Source: an uncultured Bacteroidia bacterium
GTDB lineage: Bacteria; Bacteroidota; Bacteroidia; Bacteroidales; F082
Direction of reading: 5' to 3'
Length of the DNA: 45,350 bases
Assembly (NCBI GenBank): GCA_902789915.1
Contig: CADAPW010000006.1
Location: 1 to 45,350 of the forward strand
In this document: piece by piece, positions 34,678 through 43,275 of the stretch
Numbering within the stretch: position 1 is the first letter of the stretch
How the letters are laid out: every line of letters begins with the position of its first letter
Translations under genes and position numbers: made by a program
The notes under the pieces: model-generated
What the model was told of the DNA's origin: nothing
Database searches by the model: none
The model's input: only the letters and a program-made list of their open reading frames with translations

Positions 34678-36403
34678 TGAATGGTGTCCTGTCGCATTAG
34701 GCATATTAAATGAATTTGGAATTGCGACACATCCAATTGACATCAACGAAGCTCAAAGCAATTACGAGTTTGTTGTGGATTATTGCTACGGCAAAGCGCT
34801 GAACCAGTCGGAATGGAAAGGATTGCTAATGGCGGCTGATCATTTTGCCTCGGCATTAGAAGAAAAAGCGGAATCAGCAACTGACAAACTGTTTATCAAT
34901 CCCGATTTGTCGTTTTACAACCGTCAGCACCATCTATATCCCCTTTCGTTAGTCTCAACCGACGACGAGAGACAACATACTTTGGTAACTGCCCCTACTG
35001 GAGCCGGAAAAACTGATTTTCTGTTGCGGCGATGCAAAGGTCGAGTGTTTTACACGCTACCGTTTCAGGCTTCCATCAATGCTATGTATGACAGAATCAA
35101 AAACGATTTGAAAGATACTAATGCACAAGTGTATTTGCTTCATGCAGCTTCAAATTTGAAAGTCAAAGACGGCAAAGTGGAAGAAAGAATCATGCAGAGG
35201 CATATTGGGGCTTCGGTCAAGGTGATGACACCACATCAAATGGCATCGATTGTGTTCGGTATCAAAGGTTACGAAGCCATGTTACTCGACCTGAAAGGTT
35301 GTGATGTCATTTTGGACGAGATTCATACCTATTCAAGCGAAACCCAAGCAATTGTACTGAAGATTATCGAAATACTGAAATCAATTGGCTGTAGAATTCA
35401 TGTTGGCACCGCCACTATGCCAACGGTTTTGTATGACAAAATCCTACAACTGCTTGGCGGCAAGAGTGAAGTTTACGAGGTGATATTGCCTGATGAAATC
35501 TTAAAGACTTTCAATCGTCACATTATTCACAAAGTCAAACAATGGAACGATTGCATAGACATCATTCAAAAAGCCGTTGATGAAAAGCAAAAAGTGCTGA
35601 TTGTATGCAATCAAGTGAAGCGTGCACAACAGATGTATGATTACATTTGCAAATCCTTCCCTACCATTTCACGAATGCTTATCCACAGTCGATTCAAACG
35701 AGGCGACCGCTCGCAGTTGGAAACAAAACTAAAAGAAAGTTTCAACCGCATGACCGAAACTTGCATTGTTGTTTCGACACAAGTGGTTGAAGTGAGTCTA
35801 GACATCAGTTTCGACTTGATGATTACCGAATGTGCTCCTATTGACGCACTCATTCAACGATTTGGACGCATCAATCGTAAGCGAACAGACGAAACCATTG
35901 GGAAATTCAAGCATATCTATGTGATTCAGCCACCACAAAATGACAAGGAGGCATTGCCTTACGATTTGGAAGTGTTGAAAAAGAGTTTTGATGTCATGCC
36001 AAACAATGATGTGATTGAAGAATCCTCTGTGCAACAACGTATTGACACAGTTTATCCCGATGCCAAATTCATGAATCTGGATTATTCGGGTGTCGTTTTC
36101 GTTGATGGGAAATGGCAAATCAAAGAATTGTGTCATTATCCCAAGTCAGCGCTTTTAGACGTGCTTGATATCAACTCGGCAGTTTGCATTACGGAAAACG
36201 ACATAGAGACCTACCTAAGCAGAAACGCATTCAACAGAGCCGAGTTGGAAATACCCGTGAGTTACAAAAGCATGGCATTTAACAATTTAGAACAAATCGA
36301 TGAAGGTTCGCGACCCTTCATCATTCCTAACCAAGCCTACGATACCGAAAAAGGGCTAATTGCCGAATATACAAAGCCACAGTATTATAAAACAACACGA
36401 TAG
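34604..36403 (+). CDS. cas3: Cas3, helicase part (split by frameshift)
   Basis: This frame holds the superfamily 2 helicase of Cas3. Motifs: Walker A TAPTGAGKTDF, Walker B VILDEIHTYSSETQ, motif III GTATMPT, motif V STQVVEVSLDIS and motif VI QRFGRINRKR. Real Cas3 sequence begins at about 34673 (FDEWCPVALGIL). The ATG at 34604 lies in the wrong frame relative to the HD part and would add unrelated residues. Whether a separate helicase is made, or the gene is dead, or the shift is a sequencing error, is open. Confidence 0.9.
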   Translation: MMSGKKEFLTWTKTWIVSRHSEKFDEWCPVALGILNEFGIATHPIDINEAQSNYEFVVDYCYGKALNQSEWKGLLMAADHFASALEEKAESATDKLFINPDLSFYNRQHHLYPLSLVSTDDERQHTLVTAPTGAGKTDFLLRRCKGRVFYTLPFQASINAMYDRIKNDLKDTNAQVYLLHAASNLKVKDGKVEERIMQRHIGASVKVMTPHQMASIVFGIKGYEAMLLDLKGCDVILDEIHTYSSETQAIVLKIIEILKSIGCRIHVGTATMPTVLYDKILQLLGGKSEVYEVILPDEILKTFNRHIIHKVKQWNDCIDIIQKAVDEKQKVLIVCNQVKRAQQMYDYICKSFPTISRMLIHSRFKRGDRSQLETKLKESFNRMTETCIVVSTQVVEVSLDISFDLMITECAPIDALIQRFGRINRKRTDETIGKFKHIYVIQPPQNDKEALPYDLEVLKKSFDVMPNNDVIEESSVQQRIDTVYPDAKFMNLDYSGVVFVDGKWQIKELCHYPKSALLDVLDINSAVCITENDIETYLSRNAFNRAELEIPVSYKSMAFNNLEQIDEGSRPFIIPNQAYDTEKGLIAEYTKPQYYKTTR

Positions 36404-36406
36404 AAA

Positions 36407-37720
36407 ATGATTACAGCAACTATAGGAAAGATATTTTTGGAGGCTTACAACAAAAAGCATAGCACAAACTACGATGCTAAATCGTTTTTTGTTGACGTGT
36501 ACCATCCATTGTTTTTCGATAGCAACAAATACCTACAATGGGTTACAAACTCACCTTTTGTGCAAATGAAAAAAGGGCAAAAGGTTGAAACATTAACTTC
36601 GGATGAAAGGATGGAAAAACTACAAGAGTTTATAGCCAAAGTTGATGTAAGCAGATCACCCGACTCGAGCATCGCACCTGGATACCCTGCTTCGGAAGAG
36701 AAAGAGTTTGCCACCACATCGGGACAAGTTACCAATTTAGATTTATCAGCCTCAAAAGATGATTATTACCTTTCATGGATTGGTTCAAGTTTAGGTATTG
36801 GCCTTCAAGGCGGATTGTCCATTTTGTTTTCAAACCCTGAAATTTTGCTTGACATTTTCGAAGGTTGGAAACTCTATAGGAAAGCATTGAATGAAAACCA
36901 AAAACTCAAAGGCAATCAAGTCAATACATGGAATGGTCAATGGCTTACACACCATTATGACAAAGGAAATTACTTTGCCGAGCAACCTATGGCTGGATTC
37001 AGCCCATTTGAAACTTCGAAGGAAGGGATGATGAGTATTGCCACCCAAACGTGGACGAAATTGTTGATAGGCATTACGAGACAATTCTCTTCACCTAAAA
37101 TGATGGGATATGTATATAGTTTTGGCCAAACCAACACCACATTAGGTTTTATCCCCTTTAACTTGGAACATATCAGAAGGCCCATTGAACTTTATCAAAG
37201 GTTATTTGGTGAAGATGAAGGAAGAAAAGCCGAAGAACTATGGGGAACGGAAAAAGGATTGAGAGCATGTTGCCAAAAAGGAGCCATCGGAATCGAGGCC
37301 ATGCAACCCAAAGGTCTAAAACAATATATGACAGCAGACAAGGGCGTAAAACTGCCCAAATACGACGAGAAACAAATCATTAGTTTTCATACATATCAAA
37401 TCTGGTTATTAGCTATGTTAAACAATCAAGAAATGTGGGATAAGTCCCTCGAATTCGCCAAGGCATTGAAATCCTATGCAGAAAGTGGCAAAAAAGGAAG
37501 AACGACAAACTCAAGACAAATAGACGAAGTGTTGGGAGCCACCAACAAACGAAGTTTCATGGAAGCATTGAGCAATATCGCTTCAGACATTGCTGGAATC
37601 GAAAGCATCCAAGACATTGCCATGACGGTCAACTCCATGCCGACTGACAATGTGCCTTATTTCCTGACTCTTGTCAGATTCCATGCAGCTGCATTAAACA
37701 ATCCGAATAACAAACAATAA
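36407..37720 (+). CDS. cas8: Probable Cas8 (large subunit of the type I effector)
   Basis: The 437-residue protein starts 3 bp after cas3 and ends 12 bp before cas7. That is the place of the Cascade large subunit, which recognises the PAM. Visible stretches are SWIGSSLGIGLQGGLSILFSNPEILLDIFEGW (about 125-155), TWNGQWLTHHYDKGNYF and RSFMEALSNIASDIAGIE. It is short for Cas8 and I cannot place it in a subtype with certainty; it may belong to the group called Csp2 in Porphyromonas-type I-B systems. Identity rests mainly on context. Confidence 0.72.
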   Translation: MITATIGKIFLEAYNKKHSTNYDAKSFFVDVYHPLFFDSNKYLQWVTNSPFVQMKKGQKVETLTSDERMEKLQEFIAKVDVSRSPDSSIAPGYPASEEKEFATTSGQVTNLDLSASKDDYYLSWIGSSLGIGLQGGLSILFSNPEILLDIFEGWKLYRKALNENQKLKGNQVNTWNGQWLTHHYDKGNYFAEQPMAGFSPFETSKEGMMSIATQTWTKLLIGITRQFSSPKMMGYVYSFGQTNTTLGFIPFNLEHIRRPIELYQRLFGEDEGRKAEELWGTEKGLRACCQKGAIGIEAMQPKGLKQYMTADKGVKLPKYDEKQIISFHTYQIWLLAMLNNQEMWDKSLEFAKALKSYAESGKKGRTTNSRQIDEVLGATNKRSFMEALSNIASDIAGIESIQDIAMTVNSMPTDNVPYFLTLVRFHAAALNNPNNKQ

Positions 37721-37732
37721 AAACATATCATT

Positions 37733-38785
37733 ATGAATTCATTCATTTATCTTAGAGCACTGAAACATGCAGAGCACACCGTTTTCTGCGTTCAAGACGG
37801 GCAAAAGACCTATTTTGACCCACAGTTCAACCGCGTTGTCGCTTATTCAAGCGGTCAACAAGTAAAAAGATCCATTCTGGAAACCTTGACCGATGAGTTA
37901 GGCGTTCAGATGGCTCCTGTGACTTTCAATTACAACATCAACGCGAAAAAAGAGTTGGAAAACAAGGAGCCGTGGTCGCCGTGCGACCCCAACTATGTTG
38001 ACCAACTATTGGGTGGTTGGATGCGTGCGGCTGGTGAAGGCCAGATTTTGAAACGCCGCAGTCCGCTTTCCATTTCGGCTATGCGTCCGATTCACCCATT
38101 ACTTGCGGGCGTCGACAAGGAGAATCTCACTTTTGACCGTAGCGACCGTCCTGACCAGCACCCTGTTAATGTGAGAATGGGCGACAAACTATTGACAGAA
38201 GAAGAGATTGAGGCTTATCTTCAAGATAACAACAGGACCTTGCCTCGTCGGAATTGGATTCCAGAAAATGCACGCACTTCGGGCTTGTTTGTTTATGACA
38301 TTGCTATTGATTTGCGCACATTGTTCTGCGTTTCAACTAATCAACACGAGCCAGAAATCTCGAAAGAAAGGATTGAAGAGTTGAAAGGCAAAGGCTGGAA
38401 AATGAGTAAAAATGTTTTCGGTGAATGTCTTGTTCTGCCAAAAGAAGAACGAGAGAAAATTCTCCCTGCATTGGCGAAAGCCTTGATTAACTGGCGCATC
38501 ACATCGAACCAGGCACGCACATTCAGCTTAATGGAAACTCTTGCCGTGGCTATCAGCGACAACGCCAACACCCTGGCCGCAGCCATCCGTGCCAAACTCG
38601 TTGACGACGGAGAGAAGCCAAAGGCAAAGCCGATTGTGGATGAAACAGCAGGCGCAGATTTGTTTGTTACCCTACCCTGCTCAAGTTACATTGTCACTGA
38701 AAACGAATCGGCAGATGCCTTGCAAAAAGCGGAAGCAAAACTGGTTGAAATGATGATGGCTTTTGACTATGAGAATCAACTATAA
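37733..38785 (+). CDS. cas7: Probable Cas7 (backbone subunit)
   Basis: The 350-residue protein begins MNSFIYLRALKHAEHTVFCVQ and contains RRSPLSISAMRPIHPLLAG and GLFVYDIAIDLRTLFCVST, the pattern of a DevR/Cst2-like Cas7 that binds crRNA along its length. The later part RITSNQARTFSLMETLAVAIS is helical. Position after cas8 and directly before the array supports the call. The stop is 7 bp before the first repeat, so the array probably is read from the cas promoter. Confidence 0.75.
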   Translation: MNSFIYLRALKHAEHTVFCVQDGQKTYFDPQFNRVVAYSSGQQVKRSILETLTDELGVQMAPVTFNYNINAKKELENKEPWSPCDPNYVDQLLGGWMRAAGEGQILKRRSPLSISAMRPIHPLLAGVDKENLTFDRSDRPDQHPVNVRMGDKLLTEEEIEAYLQDNNRTLPRRNWIPENARTSGLFVYDIAIDLRTLFCVSTNQHEPEISKERIEELKGKGWKMSKNVFGECLVLPKEEREKILPALAKALINWRITSNQARTFSLMETLAVAISDNANTLAAAIRAKLVDDGEKPKAKPIVDETAGADLFVTLPCSSYIVTENESADALQKAEAKLVEMMMAFDYENQL

Positions 38786-38792
38786 GAGAATG

Positions 38793-39656
38793 TTTAATCG
38801 AACCTTATGGAATTGAAATATGCTGGAGGATAAGATTGCGGAGGAAATCTTCCGAGTTATAATCGAACCCTTTGGAATTGAAATAAGTTCACCGAGTTCC
38901 AAGCCTACAACTATGACAGCTTTAATTGAACCTCATGGAATGAAATGAGGGACTGAATTTCTACTACGCACGGCACACATGACTTTTAATCGAACCTTAT
39001 GGAATTGAAATAACAGCTCGGTGGCCTTACGCTTGCTGATGAGGTCTTTTAATCGAACCTTATGGAATTGAAATATCACCCTCTTTGCCGCTGGTCGCCG
39101 CGTGGACAACTTTTAATCGAACCTTATGGAATTGAAATACCTTCATGTTGTCCTGAGTGGTGATGAATCTGTGTTCCTTTTAATCGAACCTTGTGGAATT
39201 GAAATGACGAGATGCAACTCTATTCGTTTCGTGACACCGGGCTTTTATCGAACCTTATGGAATTGAAATCCCTTTGCCTTTGAGAAGTTTGTACATTCCA
39301 AGCTTCTTTTAATCGAACCTTCAGGAATTGAAATTGCAGGCGATTGGCCATGGTTTCAGCGTAGCAGTTGTTTTTAATCGAACCTTGTGGAATTGAAACA
39401 GGATGTTCTCCTTGCCTTGGATGCCAAGTTTGCCTCTTTTAATCGAACCTTTGGAATTGAAATGTCATTTTGCCTGCGGTGCCCTTTATTCGGTCCATAG
39501 ATTAATCGAACCTTTGGAATTGAAATTTCGCTTCGTCTGCCACAAGCCAATGCATGGTCAGACAATTAATCGAACCTAATGGAATTGAAATCCCTTTGCG
39601 CCGATTACGGTCTTGGCAACCTCGATGCTTTTAATTGAACCTTTTGGAATGGAATT
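38793..39656 (+). CRISPR. CRISPR array, 14 repeats and 13 spacers
   Basis: The repeat is about 28-29 nt: CTTTTAATCGAACCT, a short variable centre, then GGAATTGAAAT. The last 8 nt, ATTGAAAT, fit the usual crRNA 5' handle of type I-B, giving plus-strand direction. Repeats start at 38793, 38861, 38921, 38984, 39047, 39111, 39178, 39243, 39307, 39372, 39437, 39501, 39564 and 39629. Spacers are mostly 35-39 nt. Only the units at 38984, 39047 and 39111 are identical; the first three and the last are the most changed. No leader-length sequence lies on either side (7 bp after cas7; 16 bp before the PIN gene stop). Confidence 0.96.
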
Positions 39657-39672
39657 ATTAAAACACAAAAAG

Positions 39673-40158
39673 TTACAATTCCAACAACCCGAACTTTTCG
39701 GAATATGGAGTATGGATGTCAGTAAAATCAAATGAAAGTTGGGCACCTTCTTTTAAAACATCATACATTCGCCTGCTTTGAGTATCTGCTGTAAGATAAA
39801 ACGACGCTAAATCACATTGTGCTTGAGCCAGCAACTTTACATCATTTTGGATAACTATTCTAGCGTCGACCTCCAGCACTCCTTTCGCTTTTGCTTCAAA
39901 TAATATTCTAGCACATTCACCAGTTTTTACGGCATGATTGGCATTGTATGGGGATAAAAGAATATTGCGTAACGGAAGATGATCGATGCTATCTCTCACA
40001 CAAAATTCAGCTACGGCAATGGTGCTCATCCGTATAATGTAATCATTCTCCAAAAAATACTTGAAGTAACCTAGAGCATTATCGTGCAAGTCATTGGTCT
40101 CATCCAAAAGACGTATCACAAAACCCGTATCACAAAATACAACCTTATTCTCTGTCAT
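39673..40158 (-). CDS. PIN-domain nuclease
   Basis: The 161-residue protein has a PIN-domain arrangement of acidic residues: Asp10 (VVFCDTGFVIRLLD), Glu51 (AVAEFCVRD), Asp106 (QNDVKLLAQA) and Asp125 (LTADTQ). PIN proteins are metal-dependent RNases, often toxins of VapBC pairs, but the partner here is not a small antitoxin. The start overlaps the stop of the upstream 259-residue gene by 4 bp, so the two are coupled. The stop lies 16 bp after the last CRISPR repeat, in convergent direction to the array. Confidence 0.82.
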   Translation of the reverse strand: MTENKVVFCDTGFVIRLLDETNDLHDNALGYFKYFLENDYIIRMSTIAVAEFCVRDSIDHLPLRNILLSPYNANHAVKTGECARILFEAKAKGVLEVDARIVIQNDVKLLAQAQCDLASFYLTADTQSRRMYDVLKEGAQLSFDFTDIHTPYSEKFGLLEL

Positions 40159-40934
40159 GCCAAACCTCCCCTAATTTCGTGCAAATACTCATCCACATTC
40201 AGGCCTGACCACACGGGCGTGGATGCTGCAATCTTCTCCTTCAAATACTCCATGTCGAACTTTGGTTCAAACTCGACAAGTTCTTTAAGTTTCAAAGACG
40301 AACTGTCAATAGCACCTGTCATAATATTTTGTTTTGCCGTTGCTATCACACCGAATTTTCTATACAGCGGATTGCCTTGATAACTGAACAGATATTCTTT
40401 GTCTACATCTATCTTTATCAACCCGTCTTTTGTGTCCAAATGAATGTTTGACTTGCCTTTACCACCAGCATCGGTGAGCGTACCATAATAATACACCTCG
40501 GCATCCACCCATAGACTTTCGGTGCGATGCAAATTTGTCTCTGGAGTAACATACAGCACTTTATCGCTCGCTTCTGACGAATGGATGCCTAATGAGAAAT
40601 TGTTTTGAACGGCAAACTTTTGAAGTCCTTCGATGGCAATAGCAGTCTTGGGTTCCAACACATCCAACGGATGAATTGACGACGAAAGCATGAGAGCAAT
40701 AATGGAAGCAAACTCCGCAGCCTTTTGACGACTAACCGTAAACACATTGTTGACGGAGCCACTTGTTATGTGGTACGTCACAACAGGACGGTCTTTTTTC
40801 TTTTCCAAATCAAGCAAATCAAAGGCATATTCCAAAACATCACGCATAAGCGCAATGTCATAGTTCTCGGGAGTAAGCGGTTCCGAGCCATACTTGCCCT
40901 CGATATGTATTATCACCTGTCCTTTGTTTTGCAT
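40155..40934 (-). CDS. Unknown 259-residue protein coupled to the PIN gene
   Basis: I do not recognise a named family. The protein has an N-terminal alpha/beta region (GQVIIHIEGKYGSEPLTPENYDIALMRDVLEYAFDLL) and a stretch VVTYHITSGSVNNVFTVSRQKAAEFASIIALML. A beta-rich second half contains SLWVDAEVYYYGTLTDAGGKGKSNIHLDTKDG. The end EYLHEIRGGLA is reminiscent of a helix seen in antitoxin tails, though this is a weak impression. It is first in the unit with the PIN gene and has a -7 box at 40954-40961. It could be an antitoxin, a regulator, or a partner in a defence pair. Confidence 0.7.
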   Translation of the reverse strand: MQNKGQVIIHIEGKYGSEPLTPENYDIALMRDVLEYAFDLLDLEKKKDRPVVTYHITSGSVNNVFTVSRQKAAEFASIIALMLSSSIHPLDVLEPKTAIAIEGLQKFAVQNNFSLGIHSSEASDKVLYVTPETNLHRTESLWVDAEVYYYGTLTDAGGKGKSNIHLDTKDGLIKIDVDKEYLFSYQGNPLYRKFGVIATAKQNIMTGAIDSSSLKLKELVEFEPKFDMEYLKEKIAASTPVWSGLNVDEYLHEIRGGLA

Positions 40935-40953
40935 ATTACACCAATGTAGACCG

Positions 40954-40961
40954 CAAAAATA
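40954..40961 (-). promoter_or_regulatory. -7 box for the PIN gene pair
   Basis: TATTTTTG on the minus strand, 19 bp before the ATG at 40934. Confidence 0.45.
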
Positions 40962-41110
40962 AACATTATTCTAATATGTATGGTTTTCTTTTCCAGTTTT
41001 TCTTCCATAGGGTTAACAAGCTACGGAATTTTCGAATAATTAACTACAAATAATTGCCTCTTGTAATATTCACAGTAAAACATTATACACCAATAATTTA
41101 CACAAATCTA

Positions 41111-41213
41111 TTCGGTGTTTTTTACACATTTTATTCGGTGTTTTAGCGGTAATTTGTTCGGTGTTTTAGATGTATTTTATTCGGTGTTTTGGCGGTAATT
41201 TGTTCGGTGTTTT
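41111..41213. repeat. Five direct repeats at an exact 23-bp period
   Basis: TTCGGTGTTTT occurs at 41111, 41134, 41157, 41180 and 41203, always 23 bp apart. The remainders of units 2 and 4 are nearly alike (AGCGGTAATTTG, GGCGGTAATTTG), and units 1 and 3 share ATTTTA endings, so the array alternates. It looks like an iteron or multi-operator block. Confidence 0.88.
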
Positions 41214-41222
41214 CGACATGCC

Positions 41223-41255
41223 CATGTTGCTAAAAAAGAGTTTTTCTGGATGAAT
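41223..41255 (+). pseudogene. Second 3'-end remnant of a FecE-like gene, right of the island
   Basis: The frame reads HVAKKEFFWMN, matching IVAKDEFFWMK of the left remnant and IVAKEEFYWMR of the intact gene. Left and right remnants share the 17-nt run GAGTTTTTCTGGATGAA (32873-32889 and 41238-41254). The stop codon is not preserved here. Confidence 0.5.
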
Positions 41256-41280
41256 TTACCATCCCAATTTGCATTTTTTG

Positions 41281-41288
41281 TAATTTTG
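41281..41288 (+). promoter_or_regulatory. -7 box for typA
   Basis: TAATTTTG matches TAnnTTTG and lies 32 bp before the typA ATG at 41321. Confidence 0.5.
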
Positions 41289-41320
41289 CGCCTTCAAATA
41301 TCGCAGCAATTTTTACTAAA

Positions 41321-43135
41321 ATGCAGAATATCAGAAATATAGCTATTATCGCTCACGTTGACCACGGCAAGACCACCCTCGTGGACCGTATCCTTTACCA
41401 ATCCCAACTCTTCAAGGAATCGGACGAAGCCCCTGGCCAACTCATTCTCGACAACAACGACCTCGAACGCGAACGCGGCATCACCATCCTTTCGAAGAAT
41501 GTGTCCGTTCGCTATAAAGATGTCAAAATCAATATTATAGACACTCCTGGCCACGCCGACTTTGGCGGCGAGGTGGAGCGCGTGCTTAATATGGCCGACG
41601 GCGTGCTGCTGCTCGTCGACGCCTTCGAAGGCCCCATGCCGCAGACCCGTTTCGTGCTGCAAAAGGCCATCGAACTTGGCCTGAAGCCCATCGTTGTCAT
41701 CAACAAGGTAGACAAACCCAACTGCCGTCCCGACGAGGTGCAAGAGGCCGTCTTCGACCTGATGTTCAACCTCGGCGCCACCGAGGACCAATTGGACTTC
41801 CCTACTGTCTACGGCTCATCGAAACAAGGCTGGATGTCGGACGACTGGAACAACGTCACCGACAACGTTTCCTACCTCTTGGATGTCATCATCGACACCA
41901 TCCCGCCCGCGAAGTTTGAGGAAGGCACACCACAAATGCTGATCACCTCGTTGGACTACAGCTCCTACGTGGGCCGTATCGCTGTGGGTCGTCTGAAACG
42001 CGGCACCCTGCAGGCCGGACAGAACGTCTCGTTGGTAAAACGCGACGGCTCCGTGACCAAGTCGACCATCAAGGAACTCTACACCTTTGAGGGTTTGGGC
42101 AAGGAACGCACCAAGAAACCCGTCGAGGCTGGCGACATCATCGCGCTGATGGGTATCGATGACTTCGAGATTGGCGACACCGTGGCCGACTACGAGAACC
42201 CGGAGCCGCTGCCGCCCATCCATGTGGACGAGCCGACGATGAGCATGCTGTTCACCATCAACAACTCACCGTTCTTCGGCAAGGAAGGCAAATACGTCAC
42301 CTCGCGCCACCTGCGCGAACGCCTTTACAAGGAGACCGAAAAAAACCTCGCCTTGAAGGTGGAAGACACCGACTCGCCCGACGCGCTGATGGTCTACGGC
42401 CGTGGTATCCTGCACCTCAGCATCCTCATTGAGACCATGCGCCGCGAGGGCTATGAGCTGCAACTTGGTCAGCCCAAGGTCATCATCAAATACATCGACG
42501 ATGTGAAATGCGAGCCTATCGAAGCCCTCACCGTCCTGGTGCCCGAGGACTTTGCAGGCCGTGTCATCGAGCAGGTCAGTGCCCGCAAGGGTGAGATGAC
42601 CCAGATGGAGCCCAAGGGCGACCGCATGTGCCTCGATTTCGACATCCCGTCGCGCGGTCTCATCGGCCTCAGAAACATTTTGTTGACCGTCACCGAGGGC
42701 GAGGCCATCGTCTCGCACCGCTTCAAGGACTACGAGCCTTGGAAGGGTGATATGCCCAGCCGCAATGTCGGTGCGCTGATTTCCATGGAGACAGGACAAG
42801 CCATTCCTTACGCCATCTGGAAACTACAGGACCGTGGCACTTTCTTCGTCAACCCGAATGAAGATGTCTATGCCGGTGAGGTCATCGGCGAGAACACCCG
42901 CAGCAACGACATCGTCATCAACGTTTGCAAGACCAAGCACCTCACTAACGTGCGTGCTTCGGGAAGCGACGAGGCCATCCGCCTCATCCCACCCGTTCGT
43001 TTCTCGTTGGAGGAATACATGGAATACATCCGCGACGACGAGTATCTTGAGGTGACGCCCAAGAGCCTGCGTCTGCGCAAGATCATCCTCGACGAGCTGG
43101 AGCGCAAACGCGCCTCGCGCCGAGGGGAAGAATGA
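41321..43135 (+). CDS. typA: Ribosome-associated GTPase TypA/BipA
   Basis: The 604-residue GTPase is of the EF-G family, which acts on the 50S subunit under stress and cold. G motifs are visible: G1 AHVDHGKTT (residues about 11-19), G2 RERGITI, G3 [15 protein letters not shown]4 NKVDKPNC. The EF-G-like later domains (about 200-480) and the TypA-specific C-terminus ([20 protein letters not shown]..., [18 protein letters not shown]) follow. All motifs are complete and the length is normal. A terminator follows at 43153. Confidence 0.98.
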   Translation: MQNIRNIAIIAHVDHGKTTLVDRILYQSQLFKESDEAPGQLILDNNDLERERGITILSKNVSVRYKDVKINIIDTPGHADFGGEVERVLNMADGVLLLVDAFEGPMPQTRFVLQKAIELGLKPIVVINKVDKPNCRPDEVQEAVFDLMFNLGATEDQLDFPTVYGSSKQGWMSDDWNNVTDNVSYLLDVIIDTIPPAKFEEGTPQMLITSLDYSSYVGRIAVGRLKRGTLQAGQNVSLVKRDGSVTKSTIKELYTFEGLGKERTKKPVEAGDIIALMGIDDFEIGDTVADYENPEPLPPIHVDEPTMSMLFTINNSPFFGKEGKYVTSRHLRERLYKETEKNLALKVEDTDSPDALMVYGRGILHLSILIETMRREGYELQLGQPKVIIKYIDDVKCEPIEALTVLVPEDFAGRVIEQVSARKGEMTQMEPKGDRMCLDFDIPSRGLIGLRNILLTVTEGEAIVSHRFKDYEPWKGDMPSRNVGALISMETGQAIPYAIWKLQDRGTFFVNPNEDVYAGEVIGENTRSNDIVINVCKTKHLTNVRASGSDEAIRLIPPVRFSLEEYMEYIRDDEYLEVTPKSLRLRKIILDELERKRASRRGEE

Positions 43136-43152
43136 CATTGAAAAATATTTGC

Positions 43153-43182
43153 AAAAGTCGGGCTGAGTGTCCGACTTTTTTT
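43153..43182 (+). terminator. Terminator after typA
   Basis: AAAAGTCGG, a 9-nt loop and CCGACTTTT followed by more T form a typical intrinsic terminator 18 bp after the typA stop. Confidence 0.85.
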
Positions 43183-43275
43183 GTATTATTGCATTTTTGT
43201 AGAAAACGAGCAAATTGGTGGCTTGCTTCCACTCGTAAATTGCTTTATTTAATTGAAAATCAAAAATTTAAGAAT

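Larger units (their letters stand above)
40935..41320. other. Intergenic region between the PIN pair and typA
   Basis: These 386 bp hold no gene. They contain the -7 box of the PIN pair (40954-40961), the 23-bp iteron array (41111-41213), a second FecE-like gene-end remnant (41223-41255) and the typA -7 box (41281-41288). The first 150 bp are plain AT-rich DNA in which I see nothing else. Confidence 0.75.

Noticed and set aside
39374..39565. Open frame running through several CRISPR repeats
   Set aside because: Its sequence is a translation of repeats and spacers and contains the repeated motif RSEISIPKVRL.
41111..41213. 23-bp repeats considered as a small CRISPR array
   Set aside because: The conserved core is 11 bp and the remaining 12 bp are partly repeated too, so there are no unique spacers.
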